The notes under the pieces were generated by a model, which saw only the letters and a list, made by a program, of their open reading frames with translations, had not been told where the DNA came from and ran no database searches. This document shows, in pieces, positions 9,239-19,904 of a stretch of 45,576 nucleotides of DNA. The DNA is from Comamonadaceae bacterium (GTDB taxonomy: Bacteria; Pseudomonadota; Gammaproteobacteria; Burkholderiales; Burkholderiaceae_C). The first letter of the stretch is position 1, and each line of letters starts with the position of its first letter. Both the position numbers and the translations under genes were made by a program. The DNA is taken from assembly GCA_947447355.1 (NCBI GenBank), contig CANFJF010000024.1, positions 1 through 45,576 of the forward strand, given 5' to 3'.

Positions 9239-9744
9239 TTTTTATTTTCCGTACTTGCAGCAGGTGCAGCCGAACTGGTCGAGCCGCTGTCTGCAGCCTT
9301 GCTGTATAAAAACTGACTGATGAGATTTTCAAGCACCACCGCTGACTGGGTCGTGTTGATCACGTCACCGGCCGCGAGATGCTTTTCTTCTGCCCCGGGC
9401 TCAATGCCGATGTACTGCTCACCCAGCAAGCCGCTGGTGAGTATTTTCAGTGAACTGTCCTTGGGAAAAACAAACCGACTTTCCAAAGCCAGATGCACGC
9501 TTGCCTGGTAACGTTTGTCATCAAAGCTGATGTTCTCAACGCGCCCAACCACCACACCGGCGCTTTTGACTGCGGCGCGCGGCTTCAAACCACCGATATT
9601 ATCGAATCTAGCGACCACCGGATAAGACGTGTCGATCCACTGGAAACTCATCAAGTTGGCTGACTTCAAGGCCAGAAAAAGAAGGGCAATCCCTCCAATC
9701 AACACAAAAAGGCCGACCCAAACATCGGTTCTGGTACGTGACAT
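9235..9744 (-). CDS. mlaD: Phospholipid transport MCE-domain protein MlaD
   Basis: A 169-residue inner-membrane protein with one N-terminal transmembrane helix (WVGLFVLIGGIALLFLALKS, residues about 9-28) and a single MCE domain, seen as FDNIGGLKPRAAVKSAGVVV and LTSGLLGEQYIGIEPG. MlaD forms a hexameric periplasmic ring on MlaFE that threads phospholipid to or from MlaC. Length is close to the E. coli protein, with a short Ser/Ala-rich tail. Unlike the other mla junctions, 136 nt separate it from mlaE; this gap shows an imperfect TTGACA-containing promoter candidate near 9803-9798 but no convincing -10. The stop overlaps the mlaA start. Confidence 0.95.
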   Translation of the reverse strand: MSRTRTDVWVGLFVLIGGIALLFLALKSANLMSFQWIDTSYPVVARFDNIGGLKPRAAVKSAGVVVGRVENISFDDKRYQASVHLALESRFVFPKDSSLKILTSGLLGEQYIGIEPGAEEKHLAAGDVINTTQSAVVLENLISQFLYSKAADSGSTSSAAPAASTENKK

Positions 9745-9880
9745 GACTTGCTTTCAAAAACATCAAACAGAACAGCTTAGACAGCTTAAAAATCCCGTGT
9801 CAAAAAGGTAAGTTTCACATTTTCTCATGCGAAGGCTTATTGCGCAGGGCCGCCTACAAAGCAATGAAGTTGGCTTCGTC

Positions 9881-10672
9881 TTACAGACTGAACATCCAGG
9901 CGGTCAGCAGGAAATCCAGCCCCAGCACAGCCAAGGAGGCGACCACCACCGTGCGTGTGGTTGCGCGCGATACGCCTTCAGGCGTTGGCTGGGATTCAAA
10001 ACCTTGGTACAAAGCCACAAACGTGACGGTGACGCCGAATACAAAACTCTTGATAACGCCATTGCCAACATCGCGCCAAACATCCACACCACCCTGCATC
10101 TGGCTCCAAAATGACCCTGCATCGATGCCGATCATCAACACGCCAACCATCCAGCCACCCATGATGCCGACCGCACTGAAAACCGCCGCCAGCAGCGGCA
10201 TGGCGATCATGCCGCCCCAGAAACGCGGCGCCAGAATGCGCCGAATCGGATCGACCGCCATCATTTCCATGGCCGAGAGCTGCTCTCCGGCTTTCATCAG
10301 GCCAATCTCAGCCGTCAGCGCCGTGCCAGCGCGGCCAGCGAAGAGCAAGGCAGTGACCACCGGACCGAGCTCTCGCACCAGACTCAGCGCGACCAGCAGC
10401 CCGAGGGCTTCCGCCGAGCCGTAACGCTGCAGCGTGTAATAGCCTTGCAAGCTCAAGACAAAACCGACAAACAGGCCCGACACCGCAATGATGGCTAGGG
10501 AGTAATTACCCAAGAAAAAAATCTGATCGCGGACCAATCCAAAACGCCTGAGCGTTGGACCAGACAGAGCGACAAGCTGAACGAATAGTCGGGCGGCCTG
10601 GCCGAGCTGAGTCAGCTGGTTGCGCGTTACCTGACCGAGGTCGGCAACAAGATCCATGGGCTGCCATTTCAT
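9881..10672 (-). CDS. mlaE: Phospholipid transport permease MlaE
   Basis: A 263-residue multi-pass inner-membrane permease of the MlaE/YrbE family. Diagnostic segments are LVRELGPVVTALLFAGRAGT and GEQLSAMEMMAVDPIRRI, the amphipathic coupling region, followed by hydrophobic stretches MIAMPLLAAVFSAVGIMGGW and SFVFGVTVTFVALYQGF. It forms the transmembrane channel of the MlaFEDB complex. Its ATG overlaps the mlaF stop by 4 nt. The first about 30 residues are polar and amphipathic, as in other MlaE proteins that carry an N-terminal interfacial helix. Confidence 0.96.
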   Translation of the reverse strand: MKWQPMDLVADLGQVTRNQLTQLGQAARLFVQLVALSGPTLRRFGLVRDQIFFLGNYSLAIIAVSGLFVGFVLSLQGYYTLQRYGSAEALGLLVALSLVRELGPVVTALLFAGRAGTALTAEIGLMKAGEQLSAMEMMAVDPIRRILAPRFWGGMIAMPLLAAVFSAVGIMGGWMVGVLMIGIDAGSFWSQMQGGVDVWRDVGNGVIKSFVFGVTVTFVALYQGFESQPTPEGVSRATTRTVVVASLAVLGLDFLLTAWMFSL

Positions 10673-11544
10673 GAGCGGCCACCTTTCGATGGGCGTTGTG
10701 TCGCCGGCGCAGTTTTTCCGCCACGGCTCAGCAAGCCGTAATCGGATTCTGCATTTGGACCCGGGTAATGAAACTCAACCGGGCCCTCGCTCAGCGCGTT
10801 GACGAATTGGTGCACCAGTGGGTCTTTGGAATTTCTAACTTCATCCGGGGTGCCTTGAGCCGCAATGCCGCCATTGGCCAAAATAATCACCTTGTCGGCA
10901 ATGCGGAAGGTCTCTTCCAAATCATGCGACACCACGATACTGGTGATGCCAAGCGTGTCGTTGAGCTGACGAATCAGTTGCGCCGCCGTACCCAATGAAA
11001 TCGGGTCCAGCCCCGCAAACGGCTCGTCGTACATGATGAGTTCCGGGTCCAACACGATGGCCCGTGCCAGCGCTACCCGCCGCGCCATACCGCCTGAAAT
11101 TTCAGAAGGCATCAAATCGCGCGCACCGCGCAGACCGACCGCGTCGAGCTTCATGAGCACGATGTCGCGGATCAATTCCGGGCTCAATCGGGTGTGCTCT
11201 CGCAAAGGAAATGCCACGTTGTCAAAGACACTCAGGTCGGTGAAGAGTGCACCAAACTGGAACAGCATGCCCATACGTCGACGTGCGGCGTACAAATCGG
11301 TCTGGCCTAAGCAGCCGACATTCTGTGCATCAAACAAGACATCGCCCGAAGTAGCTTTTTGCTGGCCGCCGATCAGCCGCAAGACGGTGGTTTTGCCACC
11401 GCCGGAAGCACCCATCAAGGCCGTCACCTTGCCGCGAGGCACGCTCAGGCTGATGTCTTTCAGAATGACACGGTCGCCCTTGGCACCGGGATAGGCGAAG
11501 GTGACTTGCTTGAATTCAACGAGAGAAGACGACTGTTCGACCAT
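10669..11544 (-). CDS. mlaF: Phospholipid transport ATP-binding protein MlaF
   Basis: A 291-residue ABC ATPase that powers phospholipid movement by the MlaFEDB complex. Walker A GASGGGKTT is at residues 45-53, the Q-loop lies in LFQFGALFTDL, the signature is EISGGMARRVALARAI, and Walker B is LIMYDEPFAGLD, followed by VVSHDLEETFRIAD. The C-terminal 40 residues extend past the ATPase core and are rich in Gly, Arg and Thr. The ATG at 11544 starts only about 10 nt after a GC-rich hairpin and has no Shine-Dalgarno motif in the TTCTATCTTTC spacer, which is odd for the first gene of the mla cluster. Confidence 0.95.
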   Translation of the reverse strand: MVEQSSSLVEFKQVTFAYPGAKGDRVILKDISLSVPRGKVTALMGASGGGKTTVLRLIGGQQKATSGDVLFDAQNVGCLGQTDLYAARRRMGMLFQFGALFTDLSVFDNVAFPLREHTRLSPELIRDIVLMKLDAVGLRGARDLMPSEISGGMARRVALARAIVLDPELIMYDEPFAGLDPISLGTAAQLIRQLNDTLGITSIVVSHDLEETFRIADKVIILANGGIAAQGTPDEVRNSKDPLVHQFVNALSEGPVEFHYPGPNAESDYGLLSRGGKTAPATQRPSKGGRS

Positions 11545-11575
11545 GAAAGATAGAAAGCCGGCAGAACGCCGGCTT
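11545..11575 (-). terminator. Rho-independent-type terminator after gltBD, abutting mlaF
   Basis: An 8-bp perfect stem AAGCCGGC/GCCGGCTT (11555-11562 with 11568-11575) with a 5-nt loop is followed on the minus strand by a pyrimidine-rich TTCTATCTTTC. It lies 61 nt beyond the gltD stop and should at least attenuate gltBD transcripts. The T-run is interrupted, so termination may be partial and allow read-through into mlaF. Confidence 0.6.
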
Positions 11576-11636
11576 GTATGAGGGTAAGCCCAGATGATAA
11601 GGCTTTTAAATTATTTCAGGGTCGCCAATACTCAGC

Positions 11637-13103
11637 TCAACGCGGTAAGTCGCTGCTACCCATCAGAAATTCATCAACGGCGCGGGCGGCTTGCCGACCT
11701 TCGCGAATCGCCCACACCACCAAGCTCTGGCCGCGACGAATATCGCCAGCTGCAAAAACCTTGGGCACGTTGGTGGCGTAACCGCCAATGAATTCGGTGC
11801 TAGCCTTGGCGTTGCCGCGGTTATCCGCCTCGACGCCGAAGGCCTTGAGCACGGTGCTGACCGGTGCCACAAAGCCCATGGCCAGCAGCACCAAGTCGGC
11901 CTTGAGCAGTTCCTCCGAGCCCGGGACTTCCTGCATCTTGCCGTCTTTCCATTCCACGCGAACGGTTTTGAGGCCGGTGACTTTGCCCTTTTCGCCGATG
12001 AATTCTTTGGTCGAAATAGCAAACTCGCGGTCGCAGCCTTCTTCATGGCTGGTACTGGTGCGCAGCTTGATCGGCCAGTACGGCCACGTCATCGGCCGGT
12101 TTTCTTCGATCGGTGGCTCAGGCATCAATTCAAACTGCGTGACGCTGACTGCACCATGGCGGTTGCTGGTGCCGACGCAATCGGAGCCGGTGTCGCCGCC
12201 ACCGATGACGATGACGTGTTTACCGGCAGCGCGCAGCTGGTCTTTCAGCTTGTCGCCAGCATTGACCTTGTTTTGTTGTGGCAAAAATTCCATCGCGAAA
12301 TGGATGCCAGACAAATCGCGACCAGGCACCGGCAAGTCGCGTGACTGCTCAGCGCCGCCCGTCAAGACCACAGCGTCAAAATCTTTTTGCAGCTGTGCCG
12401 GCGTGATGGTTTCGGTCGCCCAGTTGGTGACCTTGCTGTCTTTCGGCAAGTCACCGACCAGAACACCACAACGGAAAGTCACGCCTTCGGCCTTCATCTG
12501 TTCGACGCGGCGGTCAATGTGGATTTTCTCCATCTTGAAGTCAGGAATACCGTAGCGCAACAAGCCGCCAACGCGGTCGTTCTTTTCGAACAGCGTCACG
12601 TCATGGCCGACGCGCGCGAGTTGCTGGGCCGCCGCCAGACCGGCAGGGCCAGAGCCCACGACAGCGACTTTTTTGCCGGTCTTGTGCTTGGGCAACTGCG
12701 GCGTGACCCAGCCTTCGGCCCAAGCGCGGTCAATGATCGCGTGCTCAATCGACTTGATGCCGACCGCCTCGTCATTCACGTTGAGCGTGCAAGCCGCCTC
12801 GCAAGGCGCCGGGCAAATACGACCGGTGAACTCGGGAAAGTTGTTGGTGCTGTGCAGCGTCTGGATGGCATTTTTCCAGTCGTTGCGAAAGACCATGTCA
12901 TTGAAGTCAGGAATGATGTTGTTGACCGGGCAGCCGCTGTTGCAAAACGGTGTGCCGCAGTCCATGCAACGCGTCGCCTGCTGCACGGCTTGCTTGTCAT
13001 CCAGACCGATGACGATTTCTTTGTAGTTTTTCAGACGTTCGGCGACGGGCTTGTAGCCCTCTTCGAGCCGCTCGAATTCCATGAAGCCAGTGATTTTTCC
13101 CAT
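11637..13103 (-). CDS. gltD: Glutamate synthase (NADPH) small subunit
   Basis: A 488-residue flavoprotein that oxidises NADPH and passes electrons to the large subunit for glutamate formation from glutamine and 2-oxoglutarate. N-terminal cysteine clusters [15 protein letters not shown] and [14 protein letters not shown] bind the two 4Fe-4S centres. The FAD-binding motif is [16 protein letters not shown] near residue 150 and the NADPH site includes [13 protein letters not shown] near 300. The C-terminal [20 protein letters not shown] closes the FAD site. An AGGAC ribosome binding site lies about 8 nt before the ATG. It follows gltB after 24 nt, the usual gltBD operon. Confidence 0.97.
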   Translation of the reverse strand: MGKITGFMEFERLEEGYKPVAERLKNYKEIVIGLDDKQAVQQATRCMDCGTPFCNSGCPVNNIIPDFNDMVFRNDWKNAIQTLHSTNNFPEFTGRICPAPCEAACTLNVNDEAVGIKSIEHAIIDRAWAEGWVTPQLPKHKTGKKVAVVGSGPAGLAAAQQLARVGHDVTLFEKNDRVGGLLRYGIPDFKMEKIHIDRRVEQMKAEGVTFRCGVLVGDLPKDSKVTNWATETITPAQLQKDFDAVVLTGGAEQSRDLPVPGRDLSGIHFAMEFLPQQNKVNAGDKLKDQLRAAGKHVIVIGGGDTGSDCVGTSNRHGAVSVTQFELMPEPPIEENRPMTWPYWPIKLRTSTSHEEGCDREFAISTKEFIGEKGKVTGLKTVRVEWKDGKMQEVPGSEELLKADLVLLAMGFVAPVSTVLKAFGVEADNRGNAKASTEFIGGYATNVPKVFAAGDIRRGQSLVVWAIREGRQAARAVDEFLMGSSDLPR

Positions 13104-13127
13104 GATGAATGTCCTGTCGATTCAGTT

Positions 13128-16100
13128 TTATGCAACGTTGGTCGCCACTTGAGCGCGCGTGGTTTCGGTGGCGGCTTGTAGTTGCCGCTCCTTGCGCTCG
13201 ATCAGCGCACGCTTGTACTCATTCGGGAAGACCTTGATGAATTTCAGACGCGCTTCGCTCCAGTTGTCGAGCAACTCTCGGGCGCGCTTGCTGCCGGTCC
13301 ATCGGTTGTGGTCCTGCAACAAACGCTTCAACTGGTCTTCGTCAGTCTCATTGCCATGCCAGCCTGAGGTGTCATGCAGGTGCTGGTCGGCCGAGCTGAC
13401 AACCTTGTCCATCGACACCATGCTGGTATTGCAACGCGAGGCGAACTGGCCGTCTTCGTTGTAAACGTAAGCCACACCGCCGCTCATGCCGGCGGCGAAG
13501 TTGCGGCCGGTCTTGCCCAGCACAACCACCGTGCCGCCGGTCATGTATTCGCAACCGTGGTCTCCAGTGCCTTCGACGACCGCCGTCGCGCCCGACAAAC
13601 GCACCGCAAAACGCTCACCAGCCACGCCGCTGAAGAAAGCTTCGCCGGTGGTCGCACCGTACAGAACGGTGTTGCCAACGATGGTGTTTTTGACGGCATC
13701 ACCGCGGAAATCAATGCTCGGCCTGACCACAATACGGCCGCCCGACAAGCCCTTACCGGTGTAGTCGTTGGCGTCACCAATCAGGTACATGGTGATGCCC
13801 TTGGCCAGAAACGCGCCAAAAGACTGACCGCCCGTTCCTTCAAGCTGAATGCGCAGCGTGTCATCTGGCAGACCTTGCGGGTGTCGCCGGGTCAACTCGC
13901 CAGACAACATCGCACCGACCGTCCGGTTGACGTTGCGGGCAACTTCGATGAACTGAACTTTTTCGCCTTTTTCGAGCGCCGCTTTTGACTTTTCAATCAA
14001 GCGAACGTCGAGGGCTTTTTCAAGTCCATGCTCTTGCTCAGCCACATGCATGCGCGGCACGTCAGCGGGCACATTCGGTTGGTAAAACAGGCGGCTGAAA
14101 TCGAGGCCATCGGCCTTCCAGTGCTCAACACCTTTTTGCGTGTCGAGCAGATCAGCACGGCCAATCAGATCGTCGAACTTGCGAATGCCGAGTTGCGCCA
14201 TCAACTGGCGCGCTTCTTCGGCGACAAAGAAGAAGTAGTTAACGACATGTTCAGGCTTGCCACTGAATTTTTTGCGCAAGACCGGGTCTTGCGTGGCCAC
14301 GCCCACCGGGCAAGTGTTGAGGTGGCATTTGCGCATCATGATGCAGCCCTCGACCACCAGCGGTGCGGTGGCAAAGCCGAATTCATCAGCGCCCAACAGC
14401 GCGCCAATGACGACGTCACGGCCAGTCTTCATCTGACCATCGGCCTGTACCCGAATGCGACCGCGAAGGCGGTTCAGCACCAGCGTCTGCTGGGTTTCGG
14501 CCAGACCGATTTCCCAAGGAGAACCTGCATGCTTGATGGACGACCATGGCGAAGCGCCCGTGCCGCCGTCATGGCCGGCGATCACCACGTGGTCGGCCTT
14601 GGCTTTGGCCACGCCGGCCGCGATGGTACCGACGCCGACTTCTGAGACCAGCTTGACACTGATGCTGGCGCGCGGATTGACGTTTTTCAAATCGTGAATC
14701 AGCTGCGCCAAGTCTTCGATGGAATAAATGTCGTGGTGCGGTGGTGGCGAAATCAGACCCACACCCGGCACCGAATAACGCAGCGCTCCGATGTATTCAG
14801 AGACCTTGCCGCCTGGCAACTGGCCGCCCTCGCCGGGTTTTGCGCCCTGCGCCATCTTGATTTGAATCTGGTCGGCAGAGACCAAGTATTCAGCCGTGAC
14901 ACCAAAGCGGCCAGAAGCGACCTGCTTGATTTTGGAGCGCAGCGAGTCACCGTCCTGCAATGGCAAATCGACTTCCACAACGCTTTCACCGATGACACTT
15001 TTCAGCGACTCGCCTTGCTTGATCGGGATGCCTTTGAGTTCTTGGCGATAACGGTTGGGGTCTTCACCGCCCTCGCCTGTGTTGCTCTTGCCGCCGATGC
15101 GGTTCATGGCCACAGCCAGCGTGGCATGCGCCTCGGTGCTGATGGAGCCGAGCGACATGGCGCCGGTGGCAAAGCGCTTGACGATTTCCTTGGCCGACTC
15201 GACCTCGTCGATCGGGATGGCTTTGGACGGGTCGATCTTGAATTCGAAAAGACCGCGCAGCGTCATATGGTGACGGTTCTGGTCGTTGATCAGCTGCGCA
15301 TATTCCTTGTAAGTGCTCCAGTTGTTGGCACGCGTGGCATGCTGCAGCTTGGCAATCGCATCGGGCGTCCACATGTGGTTTTCACCGCGCACGCGCCAGG
15401 CGTATTCGCCGCCAGCGTCCAGCATGGTGGCCAGCACCGGGTCGTCGCTGAAGGCTGCGCGGTGCATGCGCAAGGCTTCTTCGGCAATTTCAAAAATGCC
15501 CATGCCTTCAACTTGACTGGCGGTGCCGGTGAAGTACTTGTCGATGGTCGCGCGGTTCAAGCCGATGGCCTCAAACAGCTGCGCACCGCAATAGCTCATA
15601 TAGGTGGACACGCCCATCTTGGACATGATCTTGGACAGACCCTTGCCAATGGCCTTGGTGTAGTTGTAGACAGCTTTGTCTGCACTGATCTCGCCCGGAA
15701 AACCGGCGGTCATTTCGGACAAGGTCTCAATCGCGAGGTAGGGATGCACAGCCTCTGCGCCATAACCCGCCAACACAGCAAAGTGATGGATTTCACGGGC
15801 AGAACCGGTTTCAACCACCAAGCCTGCCGTTGTGCGCAGGCCTTCTTTGACCAAATGCTGATGCACTGCAGACAAAGCCAGCACGGCTGGAATAGCGACC
15901 TGCAATGGGCTGACAGCGCGGTCACTGACGATCAGAATGTTTTTGCCACTCTTGATCGCGTCAACCGCTTCGGCGCACAGCGAAGCCAATTTGGCCTCCA
16001 CACCTGCAGGGCCCCAGTCCAGTGGGTACGTGATGTCCAGCGTGTAACTTTTGAATTTACCTTGCGTGTGGGCTTCGATGTCACGCAGTTTTTGCATGTC

Positions 16101-17858
16101 GGCGTTGTCGAGCACCGGCTGACTGACCTCTAACCGCATTGGCGGGTTCACCTGGTTGATGTCCAGCAAGTTCGGCTTGGGGCCGACAAAGGACACCAGC
16201 GACATGACGATGGCTTCGCGGATCGGATCGATCGGCGGGTTAGTCACTTGGGCAAACAACTGCTTGAAGTAGTTGTACAGCGGCTTGTTTTTGTTGGACA
16301 GCACGGCCAACGGGCTGTCATTGCCCATCGAGCCGGTGGCTTCTTCGCCATTGACGGCCATCGGCGTCATCAGGAATTTGATGTCTTCTTGGGTGTAGCC
16401 GAATGCCTGCTGCCTATCAAGTAGCAACACACCGGAGTCAGACACAACAGTGCTAAGCGCACTGCCTGCAGCAGCAGTTCTCACGTCATCGAGCTTGATG
16501 CGCAGGTTCTCAATCCACTGCTTGTATGGCTTGCTGTGCGACAGCGTGGCCTTGATCTCTTCGTCATCGACCATGCGGCCTTGTTCAAGGTCGATCAGGA
16601 ACATCTTGCCGGGCTGCAGACGCCATTTGCGAATGATCTTGTGCTCAGGAACAGGTAACACGCCTGACTCCGAGGCCATGATGACCAAGTCATCATCAGT
16701 GACGCAGTACCGCGATGGGCGCAGTCCGTTGCGGTCCAGTGTGGCGCCAATTTGGCGACCGTCGGTGAAGACGATCGACGCTGGGCCGTCCCACGGCTCC
16801 ATCATGGCGGCGTGGTATTCATAGAACGCTTTGCGACGCTCGTCCATGGTGGCGTGCTGCTCCCATGGCTCGGGAATCATCATCATCACGGCTTGGCTGA
16901 TCGGATAGCCGGCCATCGTCAGCAGTTCAAGGCAGTTGTCGAAGGTGGCCGTGTCGGACTGGTCAGCAAAGCTGATCGGGTAGAGCTTTTGCAAATCGGC
17001 ACCCAACACGGGTGAGGACATCACGCCTTCGCGGGCCTTCATCCAGTTGTAGTTGCCCTTGACGGTGTTGATCTCGCCGTTGTGTGCGACATAGCGGTAC
17101 GGGTGGGCCAGCGGCCACTCAGGGAAGGTATTGGTCGAGAAACGCTGGTGCACCAGCCCCAGTGCCGACACGCAACGCACATCGCTCAGGTCTTTGAAGT
17201 AAACCCCGACCTGATCGGCCAGAAGTAAGCCTTTGTAAACCACCGTGCGGCTGGACATGCTGGGCACGTAATATTCTTTGCTGTGTGTCAGCTTCAGACT
17301 CTGGATCGCCCGGCTGGCGGTTTTGCGAATGACATACAGCTTGCGCTCTAGCGCGTCCTGCACGATCACATCATTGCCGCGGCCAATGAAAATTTGCTTC
17401 AGGATGGGTTCTTTTTCGCGCACAGTCGGCGACATCGGCATGTCGCGGTTGACCGGCACGTCGCGCCAGCCCAAGAACACTTGGCCTTCAAGGCGAACGG
17501 CGCGCTCCATGGCTTGCTCACAAGCTAGACGCGATGCGTGCTCTTTGGGCAAAAACACCATGCCGACGCCGTATTCGCCAGGCGGCGGCAACTCGATGCC
17601 CTGCAGCGCCATCTCTTCACGGTAAAGCGCGTCTGGCAGCTGAATCAAAATACCAGCGCCATCGCCCATCAATTTGTCAGCGCCGACAGCGCCCCGATGG
17701 TCCAAGTTTTCGAGGATCTTCAGACCCTGCTGCACGATGGCATGACTCTTATGGCCCTTGATATGCGCCACAAAGCCCACACCGCAAGCGTCATGCTCGT
17801 TGTGGCCTGAGTACAAACCGTGTTGTTCAAAATCCTTGATTTCAGCAGCCGTGGTCAT
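13128..17858 (-). CDS. gltB: Glutamate synthase (NADPH) large subunit
   Basis: About 1576 residues if translation begins at the ATG at 17858, which has GGGGA 5 nt upstream; an in-frame ATG at 17870 adds four residues. The sequence [14 protein letters not shown] places the cysteine that becomes the N-terminal nucleophile of the class II glutaminase after propeptide cleavage. Next come the central domain, the FMN-binding synthase domain with [16 protein letters not shown] and [18 protein letters not shown], the 3Fe-4S cysteines in [17 protein letters not shown], and the C-terminal beta-helix domain with many Gly repeats such as [20 protein letters not shown]. It forms NADPH-GOGAT with GltD in the cytoplasm. 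Confidence 0.97.
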   Translation of the reverse strand: MTTAAEIKDFEQHGLYSGHNEHDACGVGFVAHIKGHKSHAIVQQGLKILENLDHRGAVGADKLMGDGAGILIQLPDALYREEMALQGIELPPPGEYGVGMVFLPKEHASRLACEQAMERAVRLEGQVFLGWRDVPVNRDMPMSPTVREKEPILKQIFIGRGNDVIVQDALERKLYVIRKTASRAIQSLKLTHSKEYYVPSMSSRTVVYKGLLLADQVGVYFKDLSDVRCVSALGLVHQRFSTNTFPEWPLAHPYRYVAHNGEINTVKGNYNWMKAREGVMSSPVLGADLQKLYPISFADQSDTATFDNCLELLTMAGYPISQAVMMMIPEPWEQHATMDERRKAFYEYHAAMMEPWDGPASIVFTDGRQIGATLDRNGLRPSRYCVTDDDLVIMASESGVLPVPEHKIIRKWRLQPGKMFLIDLEQGRMVDDEEIKATLSHSKPYKQWIENLRIKLDDVRTAAAGSALSTVVSDSGVLLLDRQQAFGYTQEDIKFLMTPMAVNGEEATGSMGNDSPLAVLSNKNKPLYNYFKQLFAQVTNPPIDPIREAIVMSLVSFVGPKPNLLDINQVNPPMRLEVSQPVLDNADMQKLRDIEAHTQGKFKSYTLDITYPLDWGPAGVEAKLASLCAEAVDAIKSGKNILIVSDRAVSPLQVAIPAVLALSAVHQHLVKEGLRTTAGLVVETGSAREIHHFAVLAGYGAEAVHPYLAIETLSEMTAGFPGEISADKAVYNYTKAIGKGLSKIMSKMGVSTYMSYCGAQLFEAIGLNRATIDKYFTGTASQVEGMGIFEIAEEALRMHRAAFSDDPVLATMLDAGGEYAWRVRGENHMWTPDAIAKLQHATRANNWSTYKEYAQLINDQNRHHMTLRGLFEFKIDPSKAIPIDEVESAKEIVKRFATGAMSLGSISTEAHATLAVAMNRIGGKSNTGEGGEDPNRYRQELKGIPIKQGESLKSVIGESVVEVDLPLQDGDSLRSKIKQVASGRFGVTAEYLVSADQIQIKMAQGAKPGEGGQLPGGKVSEYIGALRYSVPGVGLISPPPHHDIYSIEDLAQLIHDLKNVNPRASISVKLVSEVGVGTIAAGVAKAKADHVVIAGHDGGTGASPWSSIKHAGSPWEIGLAETQQTLVLNRLRGRIRVQADGQMKTGRDVVIGALLGADEFGFATAPLVVEGCIMMRKCHLNTCPVGVATQDPVLRKKFSGKPEHVVNYFFFVAEEARQLMAQLGIRKFDDLIGRADLLDTQKGVEHWKADGLDFSRLFYQPNVPADVPRMHVAEQEHGLEKALDVRLIEKSKAALEKGEKVQFIEVARNVNRTVGAMLSGELTRRHPQGLPDDTLRIQLEGTGGQSFGAFLAKGITMYLIGDANDYTGKGLSGGRIVVRPSIDFRGDAVKNTIVGNTVLYGATTGEAFFSGVAGERFAVRLSGATAVVEGTGDHGCEYMTGGTVVVLGKTGRNFAAGMSGGVAYVYNEDGQFASRCNTSMVSMDKVVSSADQHLHDTSGWHGNETDEDQLKRLLQDHNRWTGSKRARELLDNWSEARLKFIKVFPNEYKRALIERKERQLQAATETTRAQVATNVA

Positions 17859-17932
17859 GGCAATCCCCATCCAAAACAGTCAAAAAAAATACCGAGAAGC
17901 GAGCATAGTGCACAGCAACAATAATGCCAAAC

Positions 17933-17963
17933 AAAATAAATGGGGTCAGATCCCATTTATTTT
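17933..17963. repeat. 12-bp perfect palindrome between RAYT gene and gltB
   Basis: AAAATAAATGGG (17933-17944) and its exact complement CCCATTTATTTT (17952-17963) surround a 7-nt loop GTCAGAT. The stem is followed by T-rich sequence on the plus strand and preceded by A-rich sequence, so it could terminate transcription from either side. A GGGGTCAGATCCC-type core is a form often seen beside solitary RAYT genes, so it may be the hairpin recognised by the neighbouring transposase. A GGACAGAT octamer at 17992-17999 recurs at 18726-18733 on the other side of that gene. Confidence 0.6.
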
Positions 17964-18022
17964 TTAAATGCCCATCTACCGGATAAATTAGGGACAGATC
18001 AATAGACTTGCGGATGACAGCT

Positions 18023-18718
18023 TTAAGTCAGCTTGGAAAGTCTGGGTCTGCCACGCAGGCCAGCGGCGATGCGGCGCGTCGTTCCCTTTTGTAAACCCTT
18101 CAGAAATGCAGCAGAACCCAGCGCCCAACCTGTCAGGGCGGTGTGCGTCAGGGCTTCTTGCTGCTGAGGCGAAACGCCTGCCCGCACCAGTTCGCGGTAA
18201 GCCGCCTCGCGCGAAAACGGCGTGTTGCCTAGGTTCCAAAGCAGTGCATGCGGTGTCACCAACCTGTCCACGCCTTGTCCAATACAGTGCCTGTGGCTAG
18301 ACCACGGATACTGCGCGGGATCGGCCACCATGCCAGCGCGCACCGGATTGAGGTCGATATAGACCATGCAAGCGAGCAAGTAACGGTCGGTTTCGATCAC
18401 CGTCGATTTGTAGCGGCCTTCCCACAAGGTGCCGCTACGGCCATGCCGATTGTTGAAGTACCGGACATAGCTGCGACCCACCGCTTGCATCAGTTGCGGC
18501 AGCCCGTCCTGGGTTTCAGGCGTGGCCAGCAAGTGAAAGTGGTTGTCCATCAGCACATAAGCGTGCAGCGCGACTTTGCAGCGAGGCGCGTGCTCCGCAA
18601 GCAACCCCAACAATCGCAGCCGGTCCGCATCGTCCAGCACGATGAGCTGCCGGTTATTGCCACGCTGGATCACGTGGTGCGGATAACCGGGAACGGTGAG
18701 GCGGGGTTGGCGGGCCAT
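18023..18718 (-). CDS. REP-associated tyrosine transposase (IS200/IS605 TnpA-like, RAYT)
   Basis: A 231-residue HUH single-strand transposase of the Y1 family. The start region MARQPRLTVPGYPHHVIQRGNN is typical of RAYTs; the metal-binding HUH motif is HFHLL in MDNHFHLLATPE, and the catalytic tyrosine is expected in GRSYVRYFNNRHGRSG, followed by WEGRYKST and YIDLNPVRAGMV. No accessory TnpB and no classical IS ends are present, as expected for domesticated RAYTs that act on REP palindromes. It is intact. It sits between dgt and gltB and is flanked by GGACAGAT direct octamers and a 12-bp palindrome, pointing to insertion into an otherwise housekeeping block. Confidence 0.9.
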   Translation of the reverse strand: MARQPRLTVPGYPHHVIQRGNNRQLIVLDDADRLRLLGLLAEHAPRCKVALHAYVLMDNHFHLLATPETQDGLPQLMQAVGRSYVRYFNNRHGRSGTLWEGRYKSTVIETDRYLLACMVYIDLNPVRAGMVADPAQYPWSSHRHCIGQGVDRLVTPHALLWNLGNTPFSREAAYRELVRAGVSPQQQEALTHTALTGWALGSAAFLKGLQKGTTRRIAAGLRGRPRLSKLT

Positions 18719-18750
18719 GGTCGCTGGACAGATTTATCGGGTTATCGGGC

Positions 18751-19890
18751 TTAAAGCAGCTTGCGGCCCGTCAGCCGCTCATGCTCGCGTCCGGCAAAAC
18801 GGTCTGTCATGCCAGCAATGTAGTCGGCCACAGCGCGGGCGGCGTCCGGCCTGGCGGCGTGTTCCGGTGGCATTTCAGACGGCTGCGCTGAATAAGCCTC
18901 AAACAGCTCACGCACCACGATCTGAGCCTGCCCGGTCATCTGCATCACCTGCGGATGGCGGTACAGCTGCGCAAACAAAAATTGCTTCAGCGCCGTCGAT
19001 TGCGCGTGCATGGCGGGGCTGAAGCGCAGCAAGGGGCCGACTAATCGAGCCTCGTCAGCACTGGCAGGTGCAGCTTCCTTGAGCGCCTGTCGGGTGGCGG
19101 CGATCACGTCATAGACTTGCGCGCTGAGCATGCGGCGGATGGTTTCGTACAACAGTCGGCGAGCACGCGCCGGCTCGGCCAAGTCTGGATGCTCGGCCAA
19201 CGCCTCAACACGGTAGCGCTCAAACAACTCGACCGACTGCAGCTGCGCCATGGTGATCAAACCGGAGCGCACACCGTCGTCAATGTCATGCGCGTTGTAG
19301 GCGATGGCATCGGCCAGATTGCACAGCTGCGCTTCCAGGCTGGGTTGAGTGCGGTCTAAAAAGCGCCGCCCAACGCCGCCCGGCTCCGACTGCTCGATCA
19401 GCTCGGCGTTGCGGTGCGAGCAGTGTTTAAGGATACCTTCGCGGGTTTCAAAGGTCAGGTTCAGGCCGTCGTAGGCCGGGTAGCGCTCTTCCAGCTGGTC
19501 GACGACCCGCAGACTTTGCAAGTTGTGCTCAAAACCGCCATGCGCCGCCATGCAGTCATTCAGTGCGTCTTGCCCGGCATGGCCAAAGGGCGTGTGACCT
19601 AGGTCGTGCGCCAACGCCACTGCCTCCACCAAGTCTTCGTTCAACCCCAAAGGCCGGGCGATCGAGCGGCTCAGCTGCGCGACTTCGAGCGAATGCGTCA
19701 AGCGCGTGCGAAACAGGTCGCCCTCATGGTTCAAAAAAACCTGCGTCTTGTAGACCAAGCGCCGAAAAGCCGTGGAATGGACGATACGGTCGCGGTCGCG
19801 CTGGAAGTCGGTGCGCGTGGGGGCGACAGATTCGGCAAACAGACGCCCTCGCGTTTTGGAAGGGTCAGAAGCGTAAGCGGCGAGAGTCAT
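18751..19890 (-). CDS. dgt: Deoxyguanosinetriphosphate triphosphohydrolase-like protein
   Basis: A 379-residue HD-domain phosphohydrolase expected to cleave dNTPs to deoxynucleosides and triphosphate. The HD signature is spread over TRLTHSLEVAQLSR (first His), ALAHDLGHTPFGHAG (HD pair) and a downstream aspartate in AIAYNAHDIDDGVRSG. The ATG at 19890 gives the usual N-terminus MTLAAYASDPSKTRGR; an earlier in-frame GTG at 19923 would overlap aroB and adds an atypical leader. The gene begins 14 nt after the aroB stop, so aroK-aroB-dgt look co-transcribed. Function in nucleotide quality control is from the family, not shown here. Confidence 0.93.
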   Translation of the reverse strand: MTLAAYASDPSKTRGRLFAESVAPTRTDFQRDRDRIVHSTAFRRLVYKTQVFLNHEGDLFRTRLTHSLEVAQLSRSIARPLGLNEDLVEAVALAHDLGHTPFGHAGQDALNDCMAAHGGFEHNLQSLRVVDQLEERYPAYDGLNLTFETREGILKHCSHRNAELIEQSEPGGVGRRFLDRTQPSLEAQLCNLADAIAYNAHDIDDGVRSGLITMAQLQSVELFERYRVEALAEHPDLAEPARARRLLYETIRRMLSAQVYDVIAATRQALKEAAPASADEARLVGPLLRFSPAMHAQSTALKQFLFAQLYRHPQVMQMTGQAQIVVRELFEAYSAQPSEMPPEHAARPDAARAVADYIAGMTDRFAGREHERLTGRKLL

Positions 19891-19904
19891 GTTTTCACGG
19901 CGAC

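Noticed and set aside
9745..9880. Promoter for mlaD from TTGACA at 9803-9798
   Set aside because: The -35 is perfect, but the hexamer at 17-nt spacing (CTAAGC) is a poor -10, so it is only mentioned in the mlaD entry.
14694..16133. 479-codon open frame on the plus strand inside gltB
   Set aside because: It is fully antisense to conserved gltB codons, and its composition (His/Gln/Val/Arg-rich) is that of a complementary-strand shadow in GC-rich DNA.
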